Below are positions 53,143-63,700 of a DNA stretch of 64,000 nt, one piece after another. The notes under the pieces were generated by a model. That model was not told the origin of the DNA and did no database searches. It was given only the letters and a program-made list of their open reading frames with translations. This DNA comes from an archaeon (GTDB lineage Archaea > Nanobdellota > Nanobdellia > Pacearchaeales > GW2011-AR1), in assembly GCA_018653485.1 (NCBI GenBank), contig JABHZE010000005.1:43996-107995 (forward strand). The letters are read 5' to 3'. Each line of letters opens with the position of its first letter. The first letter of the stretch is position 1. A program made the translations under genes and the position numbers.

Positions 53143-53197
53143 TTAGTTTTTTCTTTTCTGAAGTTTTCTTTTTTTCTAAAAAAGAAAAGCTCCTATT
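53140..53197 (-). repeat. Diverged copy of the 69-bp leader element
   Basis: On the minus strand: AGC, then TTTTCTTTTTT and AAAAAAGAAAA forming an 11-bp hairpin, then GAAAAGAAAAAACTAAATG. The 69-bp repeats at 54395-54601 have the same order: AGCC, TTCTTTTCTT/AAGAAAAGAA hairpin, GAAAAGAACTAAAAAATG. In both places the element ends with a gene's ATG. Confidence 0.4.
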
Positions 53198-53221
53198 GTT
53201 TTTAAATCTTTTCAAACTTCT

Positions 53222-54397
53222 CTAAACCCTATATCCTTGACTCTTATATTTATCAGTTTTATCTCCCTTATTCTTTTTTCCACCACGAGAAATTGCAAAT
53301 TCACCAACATTATATCCTTCATTCTTCCATTTATTTAATTGTCTTTTAACTTCGCTAGTCTTCCTCTTTTTCTTAATCATTTTCTTCAAAACTCTTTCTC
53401 TTCCCTTTTGGATTTTATTTATCTTTTTTACTTTTTTCAAACTTTTCTTCATTATAGCCCTTAACTTAATCTTTTTCTTTGTAGGACTTAATTTTTTCAA
53501 GTTTTTTTTCTTCACATGAAACATTACATGTTCTCTCCTTAATTCTCTCTGATGTTGTTTCTTTAATTCCAAAAGAAGTTTATCTCTTTGCCTCATGCTA
53601 TAAATAATAAAAATAATAACTACTAAAAACATAATAAAAACAACCCACATTGCAAGAGATTCAATATTTAATTCCCTTTCAGAATTACTAATATCAAAAA
53701 CATAACTTCCAGTTCCAATTGAACCTTCATAAACAATTTTAACAACAAAAACATATCTCCCTTCATTAGTATTTTCAGGAATAGAAATTATTTTATTACT
53801 TAAAATATTAGTTTCAACAACTAAATCCTCTTTTTCAGAAAAAATTAAGTTTCCTTCAAAATCTTTAACTTCATAAAAAACATCTACTTTTTCAGAACCA
53901 ATATTATCTAAATTAAAAACCTTATTTTCAACAATTAATTGACCAGAAGGATTAACTACACTATATTGAATAGGAACATTAATTAAACTATCAAATAAAA
54001 TTTCTTGCGTTTCAATTTCTAAAATAACCGGAATCTCAATAGTTTTACTTTTTTCAATTATCTTTATTAAACCAGTATAAACTCCAGGCTCTAATCCTTC
54101 ACTATCAAAATTTATACTCACTTCCTGAGTTTTTTCAGGTATTAAATAAAATTCAGTTTTATCAAAAGAAATAAAATCCAAATTACTTTCAATCCTAAAT
54201 TCTTCAAGAACAGCATTAGTATTAGTAACATCTATACTCTTAGTTAAATTTTCTCCTTCTTCAATAGACAATTTTAATAAAACATTATCAACCTCAAAAC
54301 TTCTATTATCTGACATAAAGCTATTAAAAACAAATCCCACTAAAATTAAAATTATAACTACTCCTATACCCATCACCAACTTTTTTTTGTTCTTCAT
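53222..54397 (-). CDS. Membrane-anchored surface protein with basic cytoplasmic tail
   Basis: 391 residues: N-terminal membrane segment or signal (7-28), external beta-sandwich region (about 30-240, CARDB/Ig-like, e.g. LEPGVYTGLIKIIEKSKTIE), a second membrane segment (about 250-272), then about 120 residues very rich in Lys/Arg (KKNLKKLSPTKKKIKLRAIM, KKVKKINKIQKGRERVLKKM). External part and layout match the next gene's product, so they are likely paralogues. Its ATG is the last three bases of a 69-bp tandem repeat. Confidence 0.65.
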   Translation of the reverse strand: MKNKKKLVMGIGVVIILILVGFVFNSFMSDNRSFEVDNVLLKLSIEEGENLTKSIDVTNTNAVLEEFRIESNLDFISFDKTEFYLIPEKTQEVSINFDSEGLEPGVYTGLIKIIEKSKTIEIPVILEIETQEILFDSLINVPIQYSVVNPSGQLIVENKVFNLDNIGSEKVDVFYEVKDFEGNLIFSEKEDLVVETNILSNKIISIPENTNEGRYVFVVKIVYEGSIGTGSYVFDISNSERELNIESLAMWVVFIMFLVVIIFIIYSMRQRDKLLLELKKQHQRELRREHVMFHVKKKNLKKLSPTKKKIKLRAIMKKSLKKVKKINKIQKGRERVLKKMIKKKRKTSEVKRQLNKWKNEGYNVGEFAISRGGKKNKGDKTDKYKSQGYRV

Positions 54398-54619
54398 TTT
54401 TTAGTTCTTTTCTTCCCGAGGGTTCTTTTCTTACAAGAAAAGAAGGCTCTTTTTATTCTTAGTCATTTTTTAGTTCTTTTCTTCCCGAGGGTTCTTTTCT
54501 TACAAGAAAAGAAGGCTCTTTTTATTCCTAGTCATTTTTTAGTTCTTTTCTTCCCGAGGGTTCTTTTCTTACAAGAAAAGAAGGCTCTTTTTATTCTTAG
54601 TCATTTTTTAGTTTCTTCC
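54395..54619. repeat. 69-bp tandem repeat, three full copies plus a fragment
   Basis: Full copies at 54395-54463, 54464-54532 and 54533-54601, partial at 54602-54619. Only one base differs among the three (in copy two). Each unit holds TTCTTTTCTT/AAGAAAAGAA, a 10-bp hairpin with a two-base loop, and on the minus strand ends in CTAAAAAATG. In copy one that ATG starts the gene at 54397; in the others it opens an 11-codon frame (MTKNKKSLLFL). The repeat fills the gap between the two surface-protein genes. Confidence 0.9.
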
Positions 54620-55954
54620 CTATTTCTTTTTCTTTTTTCTACCTTTTTTAAGATTTTTCCAACTAAATAAAAGTATTATCACAATTATTAATACACTTAC
54701 TCCTATAAGCACCATAAATTGAGGAGTTAATTTAAATGTTGGCACTCCAGCACCTTTTACCTCAAATTGAGAACTAGCACTTGCAATACCTCCAATATAA
54801 GTCATTTCAGCAGCTAAAACATAATCCCCTTCGTTTAATTTATCAATATCAAATTCTTTAACAAAACTCACAGGTTTATCAACATAAAATGTTTCACTAC
54901 TTTCATGATAAATTTGTCCACTAAAATCTTTTATAAAATATTTTATAGTAACATCAACTCCTTTTTCTCCAACAGGCAATAGACTTAATTGTGCCTTTAA
55001 TCCCTCACTGATATCAAAAACACTTTCAGAAAGATCAACAGAAATATCAAACAAAGTTTCTCTACTTTGAGTATTCAACCTTACTAAAATTTCTTTTCTA
55101 CTACTTCCAGAAGTTAAAATTATCTTACCAGTATCAACTCCAGGATCATCAGGAGAAATAAACTTAATAATTACTTCTTCCTCACTTAAAGCAGGAATAT
55201 TAATACTTTTTGGAAAAATTATAAATTCATCTAAACCTTGTGAACTTAAAACAACCCTTATACTTTCATTAGTAGGATTACTCACAATCAATTTTCTAGT
55301 CCTTATTTCATCTAAAACAATTCTAATACTATATTCTTCATCACTAACTCCAAAATTTATTTTTTTACTTGTAGTTATTCCACCACCTCCACCTCCACCC
55401 CCTCCACTAGAATCACTAGGCGTAGCAGTAACCGGTGCAACATAATCTGTTACAAGAACTTTCATATAAACATTTGTACTTCCATTCAAAACCTTACTAT
55501 AAGATGAACCATCCCTTAAATCAGTACTATCTACAAGAGTAGTATAACTACTATCATCACCATAATCTTGAAGAGTTGCAGAATGACTACCTGTTAATTG
55601 ATCCCATGAAAAAACAATATTCCCTGTTTGAGCAGAAGGCAAATTATAAACCAAACTAATCTCCTGAGGATTACTTGCCCAAGAATGAATACCTAATTCA
55701 ACATCATCATCTGAATAAAATCTTGAACAATTAGAAGGACAACTCTGACTTCTAATATCATAAGCATCGATACTACTACTCCCTAAAGAATTTGTCTTTA
55801 ACCAAACATCAGAACTATATCCATTAACAATTCCATTAACCCTCAAATTCAAATCCTCTGCAAAAACTAAATTAACATTAATACCCACAACAAAGACAAT
55901 ACAAATTATCCAAATTACCAAAGATAAATTTAACAATCCTTTTCCCCTTTTCAT
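54620..55954 (-). CDS. Secreted/anchored surface protein with Gly linker
   Basis: 444 residues: signal peptide (about 1-32), a first external domain with Cys pair (SQSCPSNCSRFYSDDDVELG near 70-88), a nine-Gly linker at about 187-195, two beta-sandwich domains (about 200-405; e.g. LVVSNPTNESIRVVLSS-type text and FDISVDLSESVFDISEGLKA), one membrane segment (about 412-432) and a short basic tail. The last sandwich domain and the membrane end resemble the 53222-54397 product. Probably displayed on the cell surface. Confidence 0.65.
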   Translation of the reverse strand: MKRGKGLLNLSLVIWIICIVFVVGINVNLVFAEDLNLRVNGIVNGYSSDVWLKTNSLGSSSIDAYDIRSQSCPSNCSRFYSDDDVELGIHSWASNPQEISLVYNLPSAQTGNIVFSWDQLTGSHSATLQDYGDDSSYTTLVDSTDLRDGSSYSKVLNGSTNVYMKVLVTDYVAPVTATPSDSSGGGGGGGGGITTSKKINFGVSDEEYSIRIVLDEIRTRKLIVSNPTNESIRVVLSSQGLDEFIIFPKSINIPALSEEEVIIKFISPDDPGVDTGKIILTSGSSRKEILVRLNTQSRETLFDISVDLSESVFDISEGLKAQLSLLPVGEKGVDVTIKYFIKDFSGQIYHESSETFYVDKPVSFVKEFDIDKLNEGDYVLAAEMTYIGGIASASSQFEVKGAGVPTFKLTPQFMVLIGVSVLIIVIILLFSWKNLKKGRKKKKK

Positions 55955-56044
55955 ACAATAAATCTAAGAAAATAATCTTTATAAAACTTAACATAGTTTA
56001 GTTTTATTAGAAATAATTTTAAAGAGCAACCCACTAAAGATATT

Positions 56045-56386
56045 ATGAAAATCTCTCTCATAGGCAGATTATTATATAACTTTGAAAATATTATATGCAA
56101 AAACTTTAGAAAATTTATAGGAAATCATGAAAAAACAATAGAAGTTTTATTCCTAATAACCTATGTAACATTACAATTAATTTTATTATATTTTTTACCA
56201 AAAACAATAATTGCATCAATAGTTATTATTTTTCTTTTCTTACTCACATTAGAAAGAATTACAGTCCACATATGGTTAGATGAAGAAAGAAAGAAAATCA
56301 AAAGAGAAACAGAAAAATTAAGAAAAGATTATGCAGAATTAAAAGATTTAGCATACCAAGAAATTTATAATATTAAACAAAAATAA
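56045..56386 (+). CDS. Small membrane protein with coiled-coil tail (113 aa)
   Basis: 113 residues: two membrane segments (about 35-52 and 55-74), then a charged helical tail (WLDEERKKIKRETEKLRKDY). Divergent from the surface-protein gene. Similar layout to the protein at 39280-39609 but no clear homology. Function unknown. Confidence 0.55.
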   Translation: MKISLIGRLLYNFENIICKNFRKFIGNHEKTIEVLFLITYVTLQLILLYFLPKTIIASIVIIFLFLLTLERITVHIWLDEERKKIKRETEKLRKDYAELKDLAYQEIYNIKQK

Positions 56387-56423
56387 AATATAATTGTTTA
56401 ATCAAATAATATCAATAAATAGT

Positions 56424-56555
56424 CTACAAAATAAAGGGCAATTCACTCAAAGTTTTATAGAATCTTTCACTTATTTCCCTCTCCTTTTCTTCAAAAGTTT
56501 TTTCTCTAACCTCAATTTCATTTTTCTTAGGATCCTTATTTTTTTTATCAACCAT
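56424..56555 (-). CDS. Small charged protein (43 aa)
   Basis: The minus-strand frame begins MVDKKNKDPKKNEIEVREKT and ends with FILstop, 43 residues, mostly Lys/Glu. GAGGTGA lies about seven bases before the ATG, a near-perfect ribosome binding site, which argues it is translated. No family. Confidence 0.55.
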   Translation of the reverse strand: MVDKKNKDPKKNEIEVREKTFEEKEREISERFYKTLSELPFIL

Positions 56556-56781
56556 TTCAAATCACCTCAAAATTACCACAGAACATATAACCCTTTATTT
56601 TATATAAATCTTTCTTAAGAACCCTCATAAAACTAAACTTATTAATATAATCTAACAAAATCTTATTAAGAATAATTCCTCTTCGACTTAATAAAATTTA
56701 TCAATTATTAATATAAATTAGATTTTGGGTTAGTGAAAACTTCCCAAAATCCATAAAATTGTGAGTAACTCTCAAAATTCA
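56556..56781. other. Intergenic stretch with two hairpins
   Basis: Between the 43-residue gene and the PEP-CTERM gene. It holds hairpin element copy 2 (56721-56751) and a second imperfect stem around 56757-56780 (AATTxTGAG with CTCxCAATT), either of which may end the PEP-CTERM transcript. No further gene seen. Confidence 0.45.
56710..56765. repeat. Intergenic hairpin element, copy 2 (9-bp stem, GNRA-type loop)
   Basis: GATTTTGGG (56721-56729) pairs with CCCAAAATC (56743-56751). The 13-base interior TTAGTGAAAACTT folds as AGT/ACT around a GAAA tetraloop. Copy 1 at 206-236 has AGC/GCT around GAGA and a different 9-bp stem, so paired positions changed together. Both copies are preceded by A-A-A-(C/T)-TAGA and followed by CATAAAAT. 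Confidence 0.55.
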
Positions 56782-57723
56782 TCAACAATATCTTCTAGCA
56801 AGAAAGACTCCAGACCCAATTAATCCAAGAGCTAACAACCATCCAGTAGTTGGTTCTGGAACTCCATGAACAGAATCAACTCCTCCAACAACTCCTTCTA
56901 AACCAGGCATAGCACCAACACTTGAATAACCAGAATCACCAGTATTACCATAATTCAAAGCAACTCCACGAACATCATCAATATCTACATCACCATCTCC
57001 GTCCAAATCTCCATCTCCAAGCAAAGCATCATGAGAACTCCAATACCTCGCCCCCATCCCAAATCCATTACTAACAATTCCAACATCACCCTCATCAATA
57101 ATTCCATTAAAGTAACCATTCTCATCAGGAATATCTCCAAAGATGGGGGTGAACGGCGGAATAATTTCATCAAAACCTAAAGTAAAATAAGCATAAGGAG
57201 TTCCAGTATCATAAACCCCAGGACTTAAATCAGGTAAATCAATTCTCCCACCTTGTTCAGCAATAACATCTCTCACATTATGTTGTTCAAGGATGGTTCC
57301 GTTAGGGGCATCGAGGTGAGTTAGGGTTATAAAATCTTTGTGCTCAAATTCCCATCCATCTCCATAAGGCATATCCACTTGCAACCAATTTGGAGTTGAT
57401 ACTATTATCTCACCATTATAAACTAACTCAATATCAAAAGGGGTATCGCTTGAAGGCAGTCTATAATCCATACTCAATTTATCACTACCAATATCAGAAT
57501 AAATTCCAGGAAATCCCTCAGAAAAAGATTGTAATCTTGAATCCCAACTATCATTAAAATTATCATCAATTGCAGAATTATCATAATGTATTAATTTTAA
57601 ATCAGGATTATAAGAATGAAGATTATTTTCCATTTGAAGCATACCTTCTCCTTTAGCATTTCCACTTAAGACTAAAGAAGTCAATCCAGCTCCAATTAAA
57701 CCAACTAAACTTAATTTTTTCAT
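56782..57723 (-). CDS. Secreted PEP-CTERM protein with dockerin-like calcium repeats
   Basis: About 313 residues from ATG at 57723; TTTATAAA 21 bases upstream supports a leaderless start. A signal peptide (MKKLSLVGLIGAGLTSLVLS) is followed by an external beta-rich region and GDGDLDGDGDVDIDDVRGVA near 235-254, a dockerin-type Asp-rich calcium loop. The end VPEPTTGWLLALG plus hydrophobic segment and LARRYC is a textbook PEP-CTERM sorting signal: Pro-Glu-Pro, membrane helix, basic tail. In bacteria it is cut by exosortase (EpsH), which is not in this window. Archaeal equivalents normally read PGF, PEF or VPxxxP. Confidence 0.82.
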   Translation of the reverse strand: MKKLSLVGLIGAGLTSLVLSGNAKGEGMLQMENNLHSYNPDLKLIHYDNSAIDDNFNDSWDSRLQSFSEGFPGIYSDIGSDKLSMDYRLPSSDTPFDIELVYNGEIIVSTPNWLQVDMPYGDGWEFEHKDFITLTHLDAPNGTILEQHNVRDVIAEQGGRIDLPDLSPGVYDTGTPYAYFTLGFDEIIPPFTPIFGDIPDENGYFNGIIDEGDVGIVSNGFGMGARYWSSHDALLGDGDLDGDGDVDIDDVRGVALNYGNTGDSGYSSVGAMPGLEGVVGGVDSVHGVPEPTTGWLLALGLIGSGVFLARRYC

Positions 57724-57744
57724 AATAATTATCAATAAAAATAC

Positions 57745-57752
57745 TTTATAAA
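57745..57752 (-). promoter_or_regulatory. TATA element of the PEP-CTERM gene
   Basis: TTTATAAA ends 21 bases before the ATG at 57723 and favours that ATG over a start four codons upstream. Confidence 0.55.
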
Positions 57753-57762
57753 ATTTATGGTA

Positions 57763-60700
57763 TTAATTTTCCCTTATCATAACAACATTATTTTGATTAC
57801 TATAAACAAAAGTTCCTTCCCATGACAAGATAGTAGTTCTATCACAGAAATAAGGTGGACCAGTACTTGCACAAATTGTATCAAAACCTCCTTCAGCAGG
57901 ATCCCAATATTGCAACGTCGTCGTAACCCACCCCTCATCCCCAGCATCCGTAATATTCAAATTACTTGTCCCATTACTAAACCTCAAATCAGCCCAATTA
58001 TATGTAACCCCAACAGCCACCCCACCAGCACTTGACAAAGTCAAGTTCCCAGACTTATTAGCATAAACCCAATACCCTTTCTGCCCCCGCAAACTACTAT
58101 CATCCATACTTAATGCCGACGCTGAAGAATACTTATACTTCCCAACAGCGTCGGAAGGATTATCATAATAAACAGAATAAGCATTAACTTGATTATCATT
58201 AACAGAACCAGTCCAACTTCCACTTGTTCCAGAATCATTTGTAAATGTCAATCCTGAAAAAGACAAATTACTATCACTTGAAACACCTAATAAATTCCAT
58301 CCAGAACTTAAACTAATATTTCTATCTGCTCCACTAGAACCACCAGAAAGATTCAAAGCAATCAAATTCCATCCAGAATTTAATGTGATATTAGTAGAAT
58401 CTGCTACCAAAGTCACATTATAAGTATCTGTTGAATTTGAAGCACCAGAACTATCAAACACAGTTGCATTGTAATAATAAATATCACTACTCAATCCTGC
58501 CCAATTAATATTATAAGTTTCAGTCAAATAACTAGTTGAATTAACACTATCACCTGTTGAGTTATATAAATTAAAAGTTACATTCGCAAAATCATTTGTA
58601 GTAAATGAAACACTAACATAAATAAAGTCCTGATAAGCTCTAGCCCCATCCCCTAAAGTTCCAACACCATAACTAACTTGAGGAGTAGATAAATTACCTG
58701 CACCAGCAAAATTCTCCCAAACTAAATGAGGATAATCACCAACAACTTCTTCCCAAATACTAAAGAAACTCCAACTACTCATAGGAGCATTAGCAGAATA
58801 AACATCTCCCTTAAAATAGTTTATATCATCAATAGCAGTGCAACCTTCACTATAATTCCCAGTTGAATTCGCCCAGCAATCAGCAGGATTTCCAGAACTA
58901 TTATACCAATAAACATTACTAATAGAACCGATATTATTTCCAATAAATCCTCCAACATCAAGGAACCCCTCACTATTACCTGTTGAAAAAGAATTACTAA
59001 CATTTCCACTACTTTGCCCAACTAATCCTCCAATATAACTAGTACTAGAAATAATATTTCCAGTTGCAAAAGAATCATTAATATTTCCATAATTTGTACC
59101 AACCAATCCACCAATAAAAGACCTCATAGTGGAAATACTTCCAGTAGCATAGCTATTTTCAATATTCCCATAATTATTATATCCTACTAATCCTCCTGTA
59201 TTACCCGATCCAGTAGAATTAAAATTCCCAGTTGCAAAAGAATTACTAATATTTGCGCTATTCTCTCCAACTAATCCTCCAATATAATTAGATCCAGAAA
59301 CATAACCTGTAGCAGAACAATTAACAATATTTGCATTATTGTCCCCAACTAATCCTCCAACATAAACATTTCCTACAATATCTCCAGTAGCAAAACAATT
59401 AATAATCTCCCCATTATTAAATCCAGCTAATCCTCCCATATAACTCCCACTAGAAGTCACATTTCCAGTAGCAGAACTATTCCAAATATTACCATTATTT
59501 TGACCAACTAATCCTCCTGCATCAATAATAGCAGTAAAACTAGTATTTGAATAACAATTTGTTATGTTCCCGTCATTCTGCCCAACCAATCCTCCTGCTC
59601 CATCATCCCTAGTAGTTATTGCGCTATCTGAATTAGAATTTGTAATAATTCCATAATTTCTTCCAACCAATCCTCCTGTATCCTTATCACCATTCACACT
59701 TCCATTTGAATAACAATTTATAACACTTCCACTATTCTCCCCCACAACTCCTGCAATCCTATCATCACCACTAATACTTGCATTAAGAACATTCACATCT
59801 TGCACAACACCTCCAACACCAACATATCCAAACAATCCACGATAATCAGCACTTGTACCAGTCATACGTAAATTCAAAACACTATAATTATTTCCATTAA
59901 AACCTCCAACAAACGGAGGACTAATTCCAATAGGAGTAAAAGACACTCCAGAACAATCAACATCATTATTCAAAGTATAATTAATAGTTACATTTTCATT
60001 AATAAGTTCAAGCTCATCACAATTAGTTATATTTGTTGTAATCAAATACCAAAAATTCATAATATAATTCTGATATTGATCTAAATTTCCAGAAGTGTCA
60101 TTAACAAGAACACCCAAATAATAAGTTCCAGCACTTAAATTAGTCCAATTAATTGTCCTTGTTCCATCTGAATAAAAGCTATTATTAATTATATCCTCAC
60201 TAGAATTATATAATATAAACCTAATTGAATCTTCATTATCTTCAACAACACTTACATTAACATAAATAAAATCCCGAACAGGTGCAGCAGCAAAAGGCAA
60301 AGTCCCATCACCAATTGTTATAACAGGATTAGTTACATCCTTAAAAAAACTCACAGAAGTTGAATTCTTATTACCTACAGAATCATTACAATACAAGGTC
60401 CATTCATTTCCATCAACAACACTCACAACCTTTGTAAAATTCACACCAGCATTAACAACACTAGAATTCCAAACACCCGAACTATTACTATACCAACAAC
60501 TTCCTCCACTCTCACTAACAGTATAATTTAATTCAGAAACATTAACATTATAACTAGAATTCTGAGGATAAACTATACTCACAGAAGGAAGTGTTTCATC
60601 AATATTAAAACTAATTGAAGAAGAATTAATATTACCCACAGCATCAGAACCATAAATAGTATAATTATGACTACCCTCATTAACAACTTCTGTATGACTT

Positions 60701-63700
60701 AATCGAGTAGCATTATACAAACTCATAATCTCATCACCAGTCAATGATTTATTAAAAAACATAACTTCATCAACTATTCCATTAGAAGATTGGAAATTTC
60801 CAATTAAAGTATTTGATACAGAATTAGGCATAGATTTAACACCACTAGCACTATTATTACCATCAACATATAAAGTTACTTCAGTTCCATTATAAGTAAC
60901 TGCTACATGATTCCAAGACTTTGCTGTAAGCGCATTAACCGCTGTTGCAGTAGAAGTCTGTAGACTTTCATAAATCAATTCCCCATTAATAGAAAATTCT
61001 AAACTAATATTTTCTCCCTGAGATACTATTTCCTCATTCCCTGGAAGGAATTGAGACATATTTATCCAGGCAGAAATAGTAAAATTTTCAGAACCATTAA
61101 TTATATCAGTTCCTAAATCAATATGATCTCCACCAACAGAACCATTCCCCACAAACTTAAACCCCTTTCCAAACTTACCATTATCAACCTGCACAGCACC
61201 ATTAAGAGCAGTTCCATTATTCACACCCAAATAATCCACCACATCTCCACTTCCATTCACATCATCCATCCTAAACCAACTAACAAGCGAACCATCCAAA
61301 TTAGGAACAATAAATCCTGTTCCCTCCTCAGAAGATGAAACATTGAACAACACCGAAGAATTAGCATAACTCAAATTCAAAGGACTAACCAAACTCAAAC
61401 TAGGCGAAGTCTCATCAATATTAAAACTAATTGAAGAAGAATTAACATTCCCAGCAGTATCAGAAGTATAAGCAGTATAATTATGATTACCCTCACTAAC
61501 AACTTCAGTATGCGATAATCTAGTCGCATTATACAAAGCAAGAATTTCATCAGCAGTTAAACTTTTATTAAAAATCATAGTTTCATCAATACTTCCATTA
61601 AAAGGACTTCCACCTGCAGCACCCCTCCCTCCAATAAATAAATTAGAACTTGCAGGTAAAATATTTGCAGAAGGAGTATAACTTTCTGTTAAAACAAGAG
61701 CCCCATCAACATAAAGACTAGCATTCACACCACTCTCATAATTTCCAACAATATGATGCCAATTTCCATCATCATATTCAGGAGTAGTCCAAATATCAAA
61801 ATAAGGATCACCAGTGCTACCTGTCCCATCACCTACACTAAATCTTATTGCTCCACTACCACCATTTCTAAATAATTCATATCCTCCAACACCTCCTGCA
61901 GACTTTGAAACTATCCAACCATAACCTACAGTATTTGTAAACTTAATCCAAGTAGAAATTGCAATATTTCCTGAAGTTATATTCAAACTTTCACCATTTC
62001 CCGCATCAATATAATCCCCCGCCCCATCAAAACTAAATCCTTTTCCAAACTTCCCACCATCAGTCTGCACAGCATCACCAACAGCAATCCCATATCCATT
62101 ACCTATATAATCTACCAAATCCCCTGAACCATTAACATCATCCATTCTAAACCAAGCCAATAAATTCCCATCCAACTTAGGAACCATAAATCCTGTCCCT
62201 TCTTCCGACGACGAAACATTAAACAACACCGAATTATTCGCATAACTCACATTCAAAGGCGCATCAATACTCAACGAAGGTAAAATCTCATCAACACTAA
62301 AACTAAAACTCGAACTATTAACATTACCCGCAACATCAGAACTATAAGCAGTATAATTATGATTACCTTCAGCAACAACTTCTGTATGTGATAATCTAGT
62401 CGCATTATACAAAGCCCAAACCTCATCATCAGTCAACGACTTATTAAATATCATAACTTCATCCAAAGTCCCATTCCATACATAACTATCACTTAATGTT
62501 CTTCCAATATGAGTTCCAGTAGCCTCAGTAGTTTCAAGTATTCCAGTATAAACCATACTAGAAACTCTAGCTCCATTAACATAACCTTCAATAGTTTTAG
62601 AAGAATTATCCACCCTAATACCCACATGTGTCCAAGTGTTTAATGGAATAGTATCACTAGAGGTAGTATTCTCAAAAGAACCTCCAATAGTATTATAAAT
62701 CCTAAATCTAAAATCATTATTAAGTGCAGCTATAAACCAATCCCTACCAGCATTATCCTGACTAATAATTGCGTCATAACCATCTTCTTTATGATATACC
62801 CAAGCAAATGCACTAAATGATGCAGGAGTATCAATTATTTTTTTATTTAAATCAATATAATCATCGTCTCCTTCAAACTCAAATCCTTTCCCAAATTTCC
62901 CACCATCAACTTGCACAGCATCAGCAATTGCACTCCCATTATTCACACCCATATAATCCACCACATCTCCTGAACCATTCACATCATCCATTCTCCACCA
63001 CCCCACCAATTTTCCATCCAAATTAGGAACAATAAATCCTGTTCCTTCTTCAGATGACGAAACATTAAACAAAATACTTGAACCATCCCCATAACTAACA
63101 TTCAAAGGAGCATCAATCGTAACCAAAGGAAGTATCCCATCAACACTAAAACTAATCGAAGAACTATTAACATTACCAGCAGTATCAGAGGTATAAGCAG
63201 TATAATTATGATTACCATCAGCAACAGTTTCAGTATGACTCAACCTCGTTGCATTATACAAAGCAAGAATTTCATCTGCAGTTAAAACCTTGCTAAAAAT
63301 AGCAATCTCATCAATACTTCCATTCCACCTATTTCCACCAGTATATTCTCCTCCAAAAACCATTAAATCATTTGATGCAGCAAGACTATCAGATGAAAAA
63401 GTATCATAATTAAAAGCACCATTATCCATAGAAATTCCAACCGCAGTAGAATTCATTGTTACAACATAATAATGCCAATCAGTATCAGGAATTGTTATAG
63501 CACTAGGGCTCTGCAATCCCCCACTAGCATAATATCCATAAGCAGTCATACTTGAAGCAGCATTATCCATCCTTATTATATACCCTACAGAACCAGGACT
63601 ATTATCCATAATATATCTATTTCCAACAGTAGGCAACTCATCTGTTTTAGCCCAAAAACTAAAACTCAAATTTTCATATTCTGTTCCATTAAAAGGGGTA

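Noticed and set aside
54395..54619. CRISPR array
   Set aside because: Units abut directly with no unique spacers; it is a tandem repeat.
61123..63026. Plus-strand frames inside the adhesin gene (61123-61338, 62817-63026)
   Set aside because: They are antisense shadows of the LamG repeats with Ile/His/Gln-rich translations.
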